Source: Listeria seeligeri serovar 1/2b str. SLCC3954 (GTDB taxonomy: Bacteria > Bacillota > Bacilli > Lactobacillales > Listeriaceae). From it: a stretch of DNA of 64,000 nucleotides. The notes beneath the pieces were generated by a model. The model was not told where the DNA came from. It did no database searches and was given only the letters and a program-made list of their open reading frames with translations. Position numbers and translations under genes: made by a program. How positions within the stretch are numbered: position 1 is the first letter of the stretch; each line of letters begins with the position of its first letter. Location: positions 1,302,001 through 1,366,000 of the forward strand of contig NC_013891.1 in the NCBI RefSeq assembly GCF_000027145.1, given 5' to 3'. Shown here piece after piece: positions 17,470 through 26,121 of this stretch.

Positions 17470-19743
17470 ATGGCGACACAAAAGAAAAAAACGACTGCTC
17501 GTAAGAAAACAACAAGTCGTTCTAAAAAGAAAAAAACCGCGTCTTTACGTTTAGAAATAACCGGGATTGTTTTTATAGCAATCGGTTTAATCGGGATTTT
17601 ACAATTAGGCTTTGTTGGTCGAGGCTTCTTTGCGCTAGCTGAAATGTTTGTTGGCTTACTTAGTTATGTGCTTTTAGCAGGGCTTGTTGTTCTCGGTGGT
17701 TACATGGTAATTAAAAGAAAGAGTCCGCGCTTTTTCAATAAACGATTAGTAGGAATTTATTTAATTGTTTTAGGATTTTTAACTTATATACATATGTATT
17801 TTGTCGTGAACACACTTGGCCTTGATGCTTCTGTCATTCCTAGCACTTGGAAACTTGTGCTTGAGAATTTATTTAGACCAAATCAAGTAGGCTTTGTGGG
17901 AGCAGGAATGATTGGTGCAGTTATTACATCGGTTACTTACTTCTTAGTGGATCGTTTAGGTACAAACATTATCGCTGTTTTACTTATCATTTATGGATTT
18001 TCACTCGTTTCTGGTATTTCTATAAGACAATTTTTCTCCAAAATAGCTGATTTTGTTCGCTATTTATTTTCTAAAGGGAAAGCTGCCACAGAAAAAGGCA
18101 AAGAAGTAAAGGCAAAACGTGATAAAAAGAAAGCAGAAAAAATTATCGAACCAGAAACAGAAGTAATTACATTAGAACCTGAGCAAGAAGAAAAATTACC
18201 ACCAATTATTTCTAATTTTAGCTCTAAAGTGGAACAAGAAAAAACACCTGTGGAAGAAAAAGCAACTACAGACAAAAAAGAACCGGATTTAGTTTCATTT
18301 GAACAAGAATCTTTTGAAAACGAGATTTATCAATTACCACCAGTAGATATTTTGGCCCCAGCAAAAGTAACCGACCAAAGTAAAGAATACGACCAAATAA
18401 AAGTAAATGCCAAAAAGTTAGAAGACACGTTTGATAGCTTTGGGGTGAAAGCAAAAATCACTCAAGTTCACCTTGGACCAGCTGTCACAAAATATGAAGT
18501 GCAGCCTTCTGTCGGTGTGAAAGTAAGTAAAATTGTATCTTTGAGTGATGATATTGCTCTTGCTTTAGCAGCAAAAGATATTCGGATTGAAGCACCAATT
18601 CCTGGCAAGTCAGCAATTGGAATCGAAGTTGCTAATCAAAATGTAGCGATGGTTTCATTACGAGAAGTGTTAGAAAATAATCCTAAAAACAACCCAGATG
18701 AAAAACTTCAAATTGCGCTTGGTCGAGATATTTCTGGGGAAGCAATGATGGCGAGTCTCGATAAAATGCCTCACTTACTGGTAGCGGGAGCAACCGGTAG
18801 CGGGAAATCTGTTTGTATTAATGGAATTATCACAAGTATTTTACTTCGAGCTAAACCGCATGAAGTGAAAATGATGATGATTGATCCAAAAATGGTAGAA
18901 TTAAACGTTTATAATGGCATTCCGCATCTGCTTGCACCAGTTGTTACTAACCCAAAAAAAGCCGCTCAAGCTTTACAGAAAGTAGTGGCTGAGATGGAAC
19001 GGCGCTATGATTTATTCTCTCACACAGGTACGCGGAATATGCAAGGTTATAATGATTATGTGAAAAAACACAATGAATTGAACGAAGAAAAACAACCAGA
19101 ATTACCATTTATCGTTGTTATTGTGGACGAATTGGCTGACTTAATGATGGTTGCCTCAAACGACGTAGAAGATGCAATTACACGTCTTGCTCAGATGGCA
19201 CGAGCTGCTGGAATTCACTTGATTATCGCGACGCAAAGGCCGTCTGTGGACGTTATTACCGGTGTTATTAAAGCCAATATCCCATCCAGAATTGCTTTCT
19301 CCGTATCAAGTTCGATTGACTCTAGAACAATTTTAGATATGGGTGGGGCAGAGAAATTACTCGGTCGTGGCGATATGTTATTACTCCCAGTCGGATCAAG
19401 CAAACCTACTCGTATTCAAGGAGCCTTTTTATCCGATGCAGAAGTAGAAGATGTGGTTAACTATGTCATTTCGCAGCAAAAAGCTCAATATAACGAAGAA
19501 ATGATCCCAGATGATATTCCTGAATTAGAGGGAGAAGTAACGGATGAGCTATATCATGATGCTGTCGAACTTGTAGTTGAAATGCAAACAGCTTCCGTGT
19601 CAATGTTACAAAGGAAATTCCGAATTGGTTATAATCGTGCCGCTCGCTTGATTGATGAAATGGAGCAAAGAGGCGTGGTTGGTCCTCATGAAGGCAGTAA
19701 ACCAAGGCGTGTTAATGTGGAGGCAAATCCAGAAAATGAATAA
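17470..19743 (+). CDS. DNA translocase FtsK/SpoIIIE
   Basis: 757 residues, near SpoIIIE length. Very basic N-terminus ([18 protein letters not shown]), four membrane helices between about 25 and 190, an acidic/Lys-rich linker (200-320), then the motor: Walker A GATGSGKS at 440-447, Walker [15 protein letters not shown] near 545-558, [21 protein letters not shown] near 580-600, and a winged-helix gamma domain at the end ([10 protein letters not shown]...[19 protein letters not shown]). It pumps chromosomal DNA across the closing septum. Listeria does not sporulate, so an FtsK-like division role is expected. A T-rich -10 (GCTATAATGG, near 17430) precedes it. Confidence 0.94.
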   Translation: MATQKKKTTARKKTTSRSKKKKTASLRLEITGIVFIAIGLIGILQLGFVGRGFFALAEMFVGLLSYVLLAGLVVLGGYMVIKRKSPRFFNKRLVGIYLIVLGFLTYIHMYFVVNTLGLDASVIPSTWKLVLENLFRPNQVGFVGAGMIGAVITSVTYFLVDRLGTNIIAVLLIIYGFSLVSGISIRQFFSKIADFVRYLFSKGKAATEKGKEVKAKRDKKKAEKIIEPETEVITLEPEQEEKLPPIISNFSSKVEQEKTPVEEKATTDKKEPDLVSFEQESFENEIYQLPPVDILAPAKVTDQSKEYDQIKVNAKKLEDTFDSFGVKAKITQVHLGPAVTKYEVQPSVGVKVSKIVSLSDDIALALAAKDIRIEAPIPGKSAIGIEVANQNVAMVSLREVLENNPKNNPDEKLQIALGRDISGEAMMASLDKMPHLLVAGATGSGKSVCINGIITSILLRAKPHEVKMMMIDPKMVELNVYNGIPHLLAPVVTNPKKAAQALQKVVAEMERRYDLFSHTGTRNMQGYNDYVKKHNELNEEKQPELPFIVVIVDELADLMMVASNDVEDAITRLAQMARAAGIHLIIATQRPSVDVITGVIKANIPSRIAFSVSSSIDSRTILDMGGAEKLLGRGDMLLLPVGSSKPTRIQGAFLSDAEVEDVVNYVISQQKAQYNEEMIPDDIPELEGEVTDELYHDAVELVVEMQTASVSMLQRKFRIGYNRAARLIDEMEQRGVVGPHEGSKPRRVNVEANPENE

Positions 19744-19745
19744 CC

Positions 19746-19782
19746 AAAAAGAGGGTGCGATTAAAATCGCACCCTCTTTTTT
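19746..19782. terminator. Bidirectional terminator ftsK-like / proC-like
   Basis: AAAAAGAGGGTGCGATT / AATCGCACCCTCTTTTTT, 12-bp or longer perfect stem between convergent genes. The last codon of the minus-strand gene touches it. Confidence 0.9.
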
Positions 19783-20620
19783 AGGAAAGTAAGTCTCGCT
19801 TTTGTGTTTCAATTTCTTGTTTACTAATAGCATATTTATCTTGTGTTCGATTTAGTAACTCATCAAAAAAAGCAGGTAACTCTTTGTGGCTAAGTTCCAC
19901 ACCTTCCGCGGTAATACCACCTTTTGTCGCTACACGTTCAATCAAACCGCTAAAAGTATAATCTTCTTCCACTAGAAGTTTCGACGTACCAGCTAATGCG
20001 AAATTAATCATTTGAAAAACTTCCGCATCTGAAAGGCTAGATCTTCGTAGTGCTGCTTCCATAAATTGTTCGAAAATAGCAGCAATAATTCCAGGAGAAG
20101 AACTAGTTAGATCGCTAGCTATATCAATGTTTTCTTCTCGAATTGTCATCACATGTCCAAACGATTCAAAAGTTGTTTCTAACCATTTACAATTATTTTT
20201 AGAAACATTGTCTGAATGAGAAATGAGTGTTGTACCAACTCCAACGGCCGTCGTAAGTGAAGGGATTAATTTGCTTACTTGTAAGGACGGCGATATATCC
20301 AGAATATCATCAGTACTAACACCGGCAGCAATTGAAATCACATGACGTTCTGATGTAAGGACTGCAGCGCAATCTTTTACAAGTGGTAAAACAGCTAGTG
20401 GCAGTTTACAAATAAAACTATGTTCAGCTTTCGTGAAAACTTCCGCTTCATTTGCTGCTAATTCCGAGGTAGGGTATTCGTCATAGAATTTTTTTAAATG
20501 CTCATTTTCGGAACTAGAATAAATAATGATTTCCTCTGGTGACGCTATTTTTTCTTCTAGCATTTTCGTTGCAATTAAAGTTGCCATGCTTCCAAAACCG
20601 ATAAATCCAATTTTTGCCAT
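19781..20620 (-). CDS. Pyrroline-5-carboxylate reductase family protein (ComER-like)
   Basis: 279 residues. NADP Rossmann motif GFIGFGSMA at the N-terminus, CKLPLAVLPLV near 70, SIAAGVSTDDIL near 97, KLIPSLTTAVGVGTTLIS near 116 and KGGITAEGVE near 232. It is commonly annotated proC, but the divergent helical end and the replacement of the usual SPGGTT by ATKGGIT bring it nearer to B. subtilis ComER than to a main P5C reductase. Whether it makes proline is not decided by the sequence. ATG 20620 has GGAAGGCGGG upstream. Confidence 0.75.
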   Translation of the reverse strand: MAKIGFIGFGSMATLIATKMLEEKIASPEEIIIYSSSENEHLKKFYDEYPTSELAANEAEVFTKAEHSFICKLPLAVLPLVKDCAAVLTSERHVISIAAGVSTDDILDISPSLQVSKLIPSLTTAVGVGTTLISHSDNVSKNNCKWLETTFESFGHVMTIREENIDIASDLTSSSPGIIAAIFEQFMEAALRRSSLSDAEVFQMINFALAGTSKLLVEEDYTFSGLIERVATKGGITAEGVELSHKELPAFFDELLNRTQDKYAISKQEIETQKRDLLS

Positions 20621-20969
20621 TTTATATCCCGCCTTCCTATCACTTTTTTTATTATGAAGGGAATAAAAATGGAATGCAACTAAATCTAATTGTTTACTTT
20701 TTCACGTTAAAGCGCTTACTTGTAAGGGGTTGCCGAAAACGAATGATTTTGACTCGATGAAATTTTCTGAATTCATTTGCATTAAAAATTTATGAACTTG
20801 GTTATTTATTTATTTTATTTTCCATGGTATATTAAGAACAGTTGGAGAAGACGTTAAATGTTTTTGTGCGTTATCCAAAAAGGGACCATACATATTTTCT
20901 TACGCGCCTGAATGTTTGTTTTGACTGAGAGCTCTGACTAACATTATATCTCTCGGGAGGGGTTTTAAG
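20621..20969. other. Divergent intergenic region upstream of tcsA
   Basis: 349 bases without a gene. It holds a possible -10 TATATT (20828-20833) with a poor -35. An AATTTTCTGAA match at 20762-20772 covers 11 of the 15 positions of the CodY box. B. subtilis controls the homologous nupNOPQ through CodY, so this is worth noting but weak. The 120 bases after the -10 would form a fairly long untranslated leader for tcsA. Confidence 0.35.
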
Positions 20970-22043
20970 GTGAAAAAGCGTACATTTGCTTTAGCACTAT
21001 CAATGATTATTGTTACTGGCGTTGTCCTAGGTGCTTGTGGTTCAAGTAGCGACGATAAGAAAAGTAGCGATGATAAGAGCAGTAAAGATTTTACAGTAGC
21101 AATGGTTACAGATACTGGTGGCGTTGATGACCGTTCGTTTAACCAATCAGCATGGGAAGGCTTACAAAAATTTGGTAAAGCTAACGACATGGAAAAAGGT
21201 ACAGATGGTTACAACTACTTACAATCAGCATCTGAAGCAGATTACAAAACTAACTTAAACACTGCTGTTCGTAGCGACTATGATTTAATTTACGGAATTG
21301 GTTATAAACTTAAAGATGCAATTGAAGAAGTTTCTAAACAAAAACCTGATAATCAATTCGCTATTGTGGATGACACAATTGATGACCGTGATAATGTAGT
21401 AAGTATTGGATTTAAAGATAACGATGGTTCTTACCTAGTTGGCGTTGTAGCTGGCTTAACAACAAAAACAGATAAAGTTGGATTTGTTGGTGGAGTAAAA
21501 GGAGCTGTTATCGACCGTTTTGAAGCTGGTTTCACTGCTGGCGTAAAAGCTGTTAATCCTGATGCACAAATTGATGTTCAATATGCAAACGATTTCGCTA
21601 AAGCAGACAAAGGACAACAAATTGCTTCTTCCATGTACTCTAATGGAGTAGATGTAATTTTCCACGCTGCTGGTGGCACTGGTAACGGTGTCTTTGCAGA
21701 AGCGAAAAACTTGAAGAAAAAAGATCCTAGCCGTGCTGTTTGGGTAATCGGTGTTGACCGTGACCAATGGGACGAAGGAAAAGTTACAGCAAATGATGGT
21801 AAAGATTACAATGTAACTCTTACTTCTGAAATCAAACGTGTTGATATTGCTGTTGAAGACCTTGCAACTCGTACAAAAGCTGGAGATTTCCCTGGTGGAA
21901 CTAAAATTGAATACGGTCTTGATAAAAATGCTGTAGGTCTATCTGAGCATCAAGATAATATTTCTAAAGACGTTTTAGCTAAAGTAGAAGAATACAAACA
22001 AAAAATCGTTGATGGGGACATTAAAGTTCCTGAAAAACCTTGA
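20970..22043 (+). CDS. tcsA: BMP-family lipoprotein TcsA (nucleoside-type substrate binding protein)
   Basis: 357 residues, GTG start behind GGGAGGGG. Signal peptide with lipobox VLGAC (Cys23) followed by a Ser/Asp/Lys spacer; mature part is a Bmp/Med type periplasmic binding fold (AMVTDTGGVDDRSFNQSAWEGL near 44-65, YGIGYKL, VGVVAGLTTKTDKVGFVGG near 150-168, VDVIFHAAGGTGNGVF near 225-240, WVIGVDRDQWDEG near 258). Homologue of the L. monocytogenes CD4+ T-cell stimulating antigen TcsA and of B. subtilis NupN, so it probably delivers nucleosides to the ABC importer 427 bases downstream. Confidence 0.92.
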   Translation: MKKRTFALALSMIIVTGVVLGACGSSSDDKKSSDDKSSKDFTVAMVTDTGGVDDRSFNQSAWEGLQKFGKANDMEKGTDGYNYLQSASEADYKTNLNTAVRSDYDLIYGIGYKLKDAIEEVSKQKPDNQFAIVDDTIDDRDNVVSIGFKDNDGSYLVGVVAGLTTKTDKVGFVGGVKGAVIDRFEAGFTAGVKAVNPDAQIDVQYANDFAKADKGQQIASSMYSNGVDVIFHAAGGTGNGVFAEAKNLKKKDPSRAVWVIGVDRDQWDEGKVTANDGKDYNVTLTSEIKRVDIAVEDLATRTKAGDFPGGTKIEYGLDKNAVGLSEHQDNISKDVLAKVEEYKQKIVDGDIKVPEKP

Positions 22044-22085
22044 TTAATAGTTATAAAAAATGAGTAATACAAACGTAGTAAAACC

Positions 22086-22126
22086 TTTTATGAAAGTCGG
22101 TATAAATTATGCCGGCTTTCATAAAA
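22086..22126. other. Stable intergenic hairpin after tcsA, without U-tract
   Basis: 15-bp stem (22086-22100 with 22112-22126, one T-G pair) and 11-base loop. Downstream on + is A-rich, so it is not a classical terminator in either direction. It may protect the 3' end of an abundant tcsA message or mark a processing site; that is inference. Confidence 0.6.
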
Positions 22127-22132
22127 AAATAA

Positions 22133-22149
22133 TTTGTAAGCGTTTTAAT
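22133..22149 (+). promoter_or_regulatory. Candidate CcpA (cre) site before the nucleoside ABC operon
   Basis: TTTGTAAGCGTTTTAAT matches WWTGWAARCGYTWWCWW at 16 of 17 positions. It lies 16 bases upstream of the candidate -35 box below, where CcpA binding could control initiation. Confidence 0.5.
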
Positions 22150-22165
22150 ATAGTGGGTAAACCCT

Positions 22166-22193
22166 TTTACTAAAAGAAAATAATCGGTATATT
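22166..22193 (+). promoter_or_regulatory. Candidate promoter of the nucleoside ABC operon
   Basis: TTTACT (22166-22171), 16-base spacer, TATATT (22188-22193). Would give a leader of about 270 nt before the ATPase gene. Confidence 0.4.
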
Positions 22194-22215
22194 GGAATTT
22201 ATGATTGCAATGCAT

Positions 22216-22250
22216 GCCATTTAGAAATAAAATAAGGAGATGGCTTTTTT
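22216..22250 (+). terminator. Terminator-like hairpin in the leader
   Basis: GCCATTT pairs with GATGGC-side bases (7 bp with one G-U) across a 15-base A-rich loop, followed by six T. It is only about 20 bases after the candidate transcription start, so it could end tcsA read-through or attenuate the ABC operon. Confidence 0.4.
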
Positions 22251-22363
22251 AATCACTTAAAAATGCAAATATCGCTTTCGTACATAATTGAAATAATTAC
22301 TAGCGTTTTACAACATACAAAGCAACTAAGTGATGAGTCATTAACAACAAACGGATAAAAAAC

Positions 22364-22458
22364 TCGGAACCTTCTTCGGGAGGAAGTACGGGGAGAGGCG
22401 GCGTCCTTCGAGAGAATCGCGCGAGTGGCTGTTTTTCCAGTTTGAACCAGACGACAAG
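22364..22458 (+). other. GC-rich untranslated leader of unknown class
   Basis: About 95 bases noticeably richer in G and C than the surroundings and free of a convincing ORF, just before the ATPase start. Small stems are visible (CTTCT/GGAAG at about 22371-22386; TCGCGCGA near 22417). I do not recognise a riboswitch family. The rest of the gap (22251-22363) shows nothing I can name. Confidence 0.4.
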
Positions 22459-22470
22459 GGGAGTGAAGAA

Positions 22471-24012
22471 GTGGACTTTGTTATTGAAATGTTAGGAATC
22501 AGGAAGGAATTCTCTGGATTTGTAGCAAATGATAACATTACCTTACAGTTAAAGCAGGGAGAAATTCATGCTTTGTTAGGTGAAAATGGCGCAGGTAAAT
22601 CTACGCTAATGAATGTCTTGTTTGGTCTATATGAACCAGATGGTGGCGAAATTCGCGTTCGTGGCACAAAAGAAAATATTAATAGCCCGAACAAAGCGAA
22701 TGAACTTGGAATCGGAATGGTCCATCAGCATTTCATGTTAGTGGATAAATTTACGGTTGCTGAGAACATCATTCTTGGGAAAGAGCCAAGCAAACTTGGT
22801 GTTATCGAAAAGAAAAAAGCTGTCGAAGAAATAAAAGAAATTTCCGATCGCTACGGTTTACGAGTGGACCCAAATGCTGTTGTACGCGATATCTCTATTG
22901 GCATGCAACAACGTGTGGAAATCTTAAAAACACTTTATCGTGGTGCGGATATTTTGATTTTTGATGAGCCAACCGCAGTTCTAACACCTCAAGAAATTAA
23001 AGAATTGATTCAAATTATGCGTTCGCTTATTAAAGAAGGCAAATCAATTATTTTAATTACACATAAATTAAAAGAAATTATGGATGTTTGTGATCGAGTA
23101 ACTGTTATCCGTCGTGGTAAAGGTATGGGTACAGTTAATGTTCCAGAAACAACACCACAAGATTTAGCAAATTTGATGGTTGGTCGTGAAGTAGTCTTTA
23201 CAACCGAAAAATCCGAAGCAAACCCTGGCAAAGACGTTTTAGAAGTGAAAGATCTAGTTGTAAAAGAAAGTCGCGGCGTCGAAAGTGTTCGTGGACTTAA
23301 TTTAACGGTTAGAGCTGGTGAAATTGTTGGGATTGCTGGTGTGGACGGTAACGGTCAAAGTGAATTGATTTCCGCCATTGCTGGTCTTTCTAAAGTGACA
23401 AATGGTACCATCCTTTTAAACGGTGAGCATATCGAGAATAAAAAACCACGTAAAATCACCGAGGCTGGTCTAGGGCATATTCCAGAAGATCGTCATAAAC
23501 ACGGTCTAGTACTTGAAATGTCGCTGGGAGAAAATATTGCTTTACAAACTTACTACAAAAAGCCAATTTCTAGCAAAGGCTTCTTAAATCATAAAGCTAT
23601 GTATGATTTTGCTCGTGAACTTATTGAAGAATACGATGTTCGTGCTAGTAGCGAATACGTAGCAGCAAAATCGCTTTCTGGTGGTAATCAGCAAAAGGCG
23701 ATTATTGCAAGGGAGATTCACCGTAATCCAGATTTCTTAATTGCGGCTCAACCAACACGTGGTCTTGATGTTGGGGCAATTGAATTTATCCATAGACGTT
23801 TGATTGAACAACGTGATAATGGAAAAGCTGTGTTACTTATGTCGTTTGAACTAGATGAAATTATGAATGTTAGTGACCGAATTGCAGTTATTTATGAGGG
23901 TAAAATTGTTGCTATTGTTGATCCGAAAGAAACAACGGAGCAAGAACTTGGGCTGATGATGGCTGGTTCATCCAAACAAGAAGCGGAAACGGGGGAAAAA
24001 GAACATGTCTAA
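22471..24012 (+). CDS. Nucleoside-type ABC importer, double ATPase (NupO/YufO-like)
   Basis: 513 residues, two fused ABC domains. First domain: Walker A GENGAGKST near residues 37-45, signature SIGMQQR near 144, Walker B ILIFDEPTAVLTP. Second domain has the degenerate Walker A GVDGNGQSE near 291, LSGGNQQKAI signature and QPTRGLDVGA, as usual for carbohydrate/nucleoside-type fused ATPases. GTG start behind AAGGGGAGTGAAGAA. Overlaps the first permease by 8 bases. Confidence 0.92.
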   Translation: MDFVIEMLGIRKEFSGFVANDNITLQLKQGEIHALLGENGAGKSTLMNVLFGLYEPDGGEIRVRGTKENINSPNKANELGIGMVHQHFMLVDKFTVAENIILGKEPSKLGVIEKKKAVEEIKEISDRYGLRVDPNAVVRDISIGMQQRVEILKTLYRGADILIFDEPTAVLTPQEIKELIQIMRSLIKEGKSIILITHKLKEIMDVCDRVTVIRRGKGMGTVNVPETTPQDLANLMVGREVVFTTEKSEANPGKDVLEVKDLVVKESRGVESVRGLNLTVRAGEIVGIAGVDGNGQSELISAIAGLSKVTNGTILLNGEHIENKKPRKITEAGLGHIPEDRHKHGLVLEMSLGENIALQTYYKKPISSKGFLNHKAMYDFARELIEEYDVRASSEYVAAKSLSGGNQQKAIIAREIHRNPDFLIAAQPTRGLDVGAIEFIHRRLIEQRDNGKAVLLMSFELDEIMNVSDRIAVIYEGKIVAIVDPKETTEQELGLMMAGSSKQEAETGEKEHV

Positions 24013-25057
24013 ACGACTACAAGCGTTAGTTATCCCAGTTACGGCCGTTATTCTTGGACTTATCTGCGGTGCAATTATCATGCTTATTTTTGGATATGAC
24101 CCAATTGCTGGGTATTCAGCACTCGTTCAAGGTGTCATCGGAGAACCGTTCTACATTGGTGAAACTATTCGCCAAGCAACACCTTATATTTTAGTTGGTT
24201 TATCTGTTGCTGTAGCTTTTAAAGCTGGTCTTTTTAATATCGGTGCAGAAGGACAAATGCTAATGGGGTGGTTAGGTTCCATCATCATAGCAGTTAACTT
24301 TGATGGTTTAACAAAATGGATTCATTTACCACTTGCGATTATTACTGGGATGATTTTCGGTGCTATTTGGGCATTTATTCCAGGTATTTTAAAAGCAACT
24401 TTACGTGTGAATGAAGTTATTGTAACAATCATGCTCAACTACACTGCGCTGTATATTTTCAACTTTGTCGTACAAAATCTACTTACAGATGGCTTAGATA
24501 AAACAGAAGCTATTCATGAATCGGCTTCTTTACAATCAGAACTATTACAATCAATGACCGATTATTCTTCGCTTCATTGGGGAATATTAATCGCCCTTGG
24601 GTTTGCACTTATTATTTGGTTAATGTTAAATAAAACGACATTTGGTTATGAAATCGAAGCAGTTGGATTTAACGAAAATGCTTCACAGTATGCCGGTATG
24701 AGTGTAAAGAAAACTATTATTTTCTCAATGGTTATTGCCGGAGCGCTTGCAGGTCTTGGAGGCGTCATGGAAGGACTTGGAACATATGGAAATGCGTATG
24801 TATTAACATCTTCTCCTGGAATCGGATTTGACGGTATCGCAGTAGCCTTACTAGGTGGAAGTTCACCAATCGGAATCGTCTTCTCGGCAATTTTGTTTGG
24901 TGCCTTAAAAGTTGGTGCGCTGAATATGCCAGCAGTAGCAGGTGTTCCAAACGAATTAGTCAATGTCATTATCGCTCTGATTATCTTCTTTGTGGCATCC
25001 AGCTACATTATCCGCTGGGCGATAGCAAAATTTAAGAAGGGGGCGAAAGCAGAATGA
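24005..25057 (+). CDS. Nucleoside-type ABC importer permease (NupP/YufP-like)
   Basis: 350 residues, BPD_transp_2 family with about nine hydrophobic segments. Visible family features: FKAGLFNIGAEGQMLMG near 74-90, RVNEVIVTIMLNYTALYI near 137-154, GFNENASQYAGMSVKK near 219 and LGGSSPIGIVFSAILFGALKVGA near 282. Overlaps the ATPase by 8 bases and the second permease by 4, so the three proteins are made in step. Confidence 0.92.
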   Translation: MSKRLQALVIPVTAVILGLICGAIIMLIFGYDPIAGYSALVQGVIGEPFYIGETIRQATPYILVGLSVAVAFKAGLFNIGAEGQMLMGWLGSIIIAVNFDGLTKWIHLPLAIITGMIFGAIWAFIPGILKATLRVNEVIVTIMLNYTALYIFNFVVQNLLTDGLDKTEAIHESASLQSELLQSMTDYSSLHWGILIALGFALIIWLMLNKTTFGYEIEAVGFNENASQYAGMSVKKTIIFSMVIAGALAGLGGVMEGLGTYGNAYVLTSSPGIGFDGIAVALLGGSSPIGIVFSAILFGALKVGALNMPAVAGVPNELVNVIIALIIFFVASSYIIRWAIAKFKKGAKAE

Positions 25058-26004
25058 CAGCCATTTTAGCGACAATTGTTTCTAGCACACTGCTTATGGC
25101 AGGCCCACTAATCTTCACTGCTCTCGGGGGCGTTTATTCTGAACGAGGCGGTGTAGTTAACATCGGACTAGAAGGTATGATGGTAATGGGAGCATTCTCC
25201 GCTATCGTCTTTAACCTTACTTTTCAAGATACTTTTGGTGCCTTAACTCCTTGGATATCACTTATAGCGGCGATGATTGTTGGGGGGATTTTCTCTCTAG
25301 TTCATGCCGTTGCAACAATTAATTTCCGTGCTGACCATGTAATCAGTGGTGTAGCCATTAACTTTTTAGCAACTGGTCTATCTTTATTCCTTGTAAAAGT
25401 AATTTATGATAAAGGCCAAACTGATCAAATTAAGTACTATTTTGGTAAACCAGACATTCCTGTTTTAAGTGATATTCCAGTAATCGGTGATATTTTCTTC
25501 AAAAATGTTCCGGTTATGAGTTATGTAGCGATTTTATTTGCTATCGTTTCTTGGTTTATTATTTACAAAACACGCTTTGGTCTTCGTCTTCGTTCTGTAG
25601 GGGAACATCCTCTTGCAGCTGATACGATGGGAATCAAAGTTCGCTGGATGAGATATCAAGGTGTTATTATCTCTGGTATTCTTGGTGGCCTTGGTGGTGC
25701 AGTTTATGCACAATCATTTACACTTGATTTTGGCCATGCAACAATCTCTGGTCAAGGTTATATGGCACTTGCCGCAATGATTTTTGGTAAATGGAACCCA
25801 CTTGGCGCAATGGGAGCTGCAATTTTCTTTGGATTTGCGCAATGCTTGGCCATTTCTGGTGGCTCATTACCATTCTTCAAAGATATTCCAGATGTATATT
25901 TGCAAATTGCACCTTATGTGTTAACAATTCTTGCTCTAGTTGGCTTTATCGGTAAATCCGAAGCGCCAAAAGCAGATGGTGTTAACTACATTAAAGGAAA
26001 ATAA
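25054..26004 (+). CDS. Nucleoside-type ABC importer permease (NupQ/YufQ-like)
   Basis: 316 residues, second BPD_transp_2 permease. YSERGGVVNIGLEGMMVMGAF near 28-48, RADHVISGVAINFLATGLSLF near 92-112, VGEHPLAADTMGIKVRWMRY near 180 and GKWNPLGAMGAAIFFGF near 247. Overlaps the previous gene by ATGA. Ends the operon at a good terminator. Confidence 0.92.
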   Translation: MTAILATIVSSTLLMAGPLIFTALGGVYSERGGVVNIGLEGMMVMGAFSAIVFNLTFQDTFGALTPWISLIAAMIVGGIFSLVHAVATINFRADHVISGVAINFLATGLSLFLVKVIYDKGQTDQIKYYFGKPDIPVLSDIPVIGDIFFKNVPVMSYVAILFAIVSWFIIYKTRFGLRLRSVGEHPLAADTMGIKVRWMRYQGVIISGILGGLGGAVYAQSFTLDFGHATISGQGYMALAAMIFGKWNPLGAMGAAIFFGFAQCLAISGGSLPFFKDIPDVYLQIAPYVLTILALVGFIGKSEAPKADGVNYIKGK

Positions 26005-26012
26005 AAATAACA

Positions 26013-26044
26013 AGCAGCCTAGATTTCATTCTAGGCTGTTTTAT
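26013..26044 (+). terminator. Terminator of the nucleoside ABC operon
   Basis: CAGCCTAGA, 6-base loop, TCTAGGCTG, TTTTATT. Confidence 0.88.
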
Positions 26045-26121
26045 TGTGCTAGAAAATTGTGCGCGGCAACAAGTTACGATACAATAGGAAAGTGAGATAA
26101 TTGCTTGAAAGGAGCATACAA

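Noticed and set aside
20921-20949. TTGACT-17-TTATAT as tcsA promoter
   Set aside because: Transcription would start inside the Shine-Dalgarno sequence of tcsA, leaving no usable ribosome site.
22341-22538. 65-codon minus-strand ORF in the GC-rich leader
   Set aside because: Overlaps the ATPase start, no ribosome site, low-complexity Ser/Leu/Pro composition.
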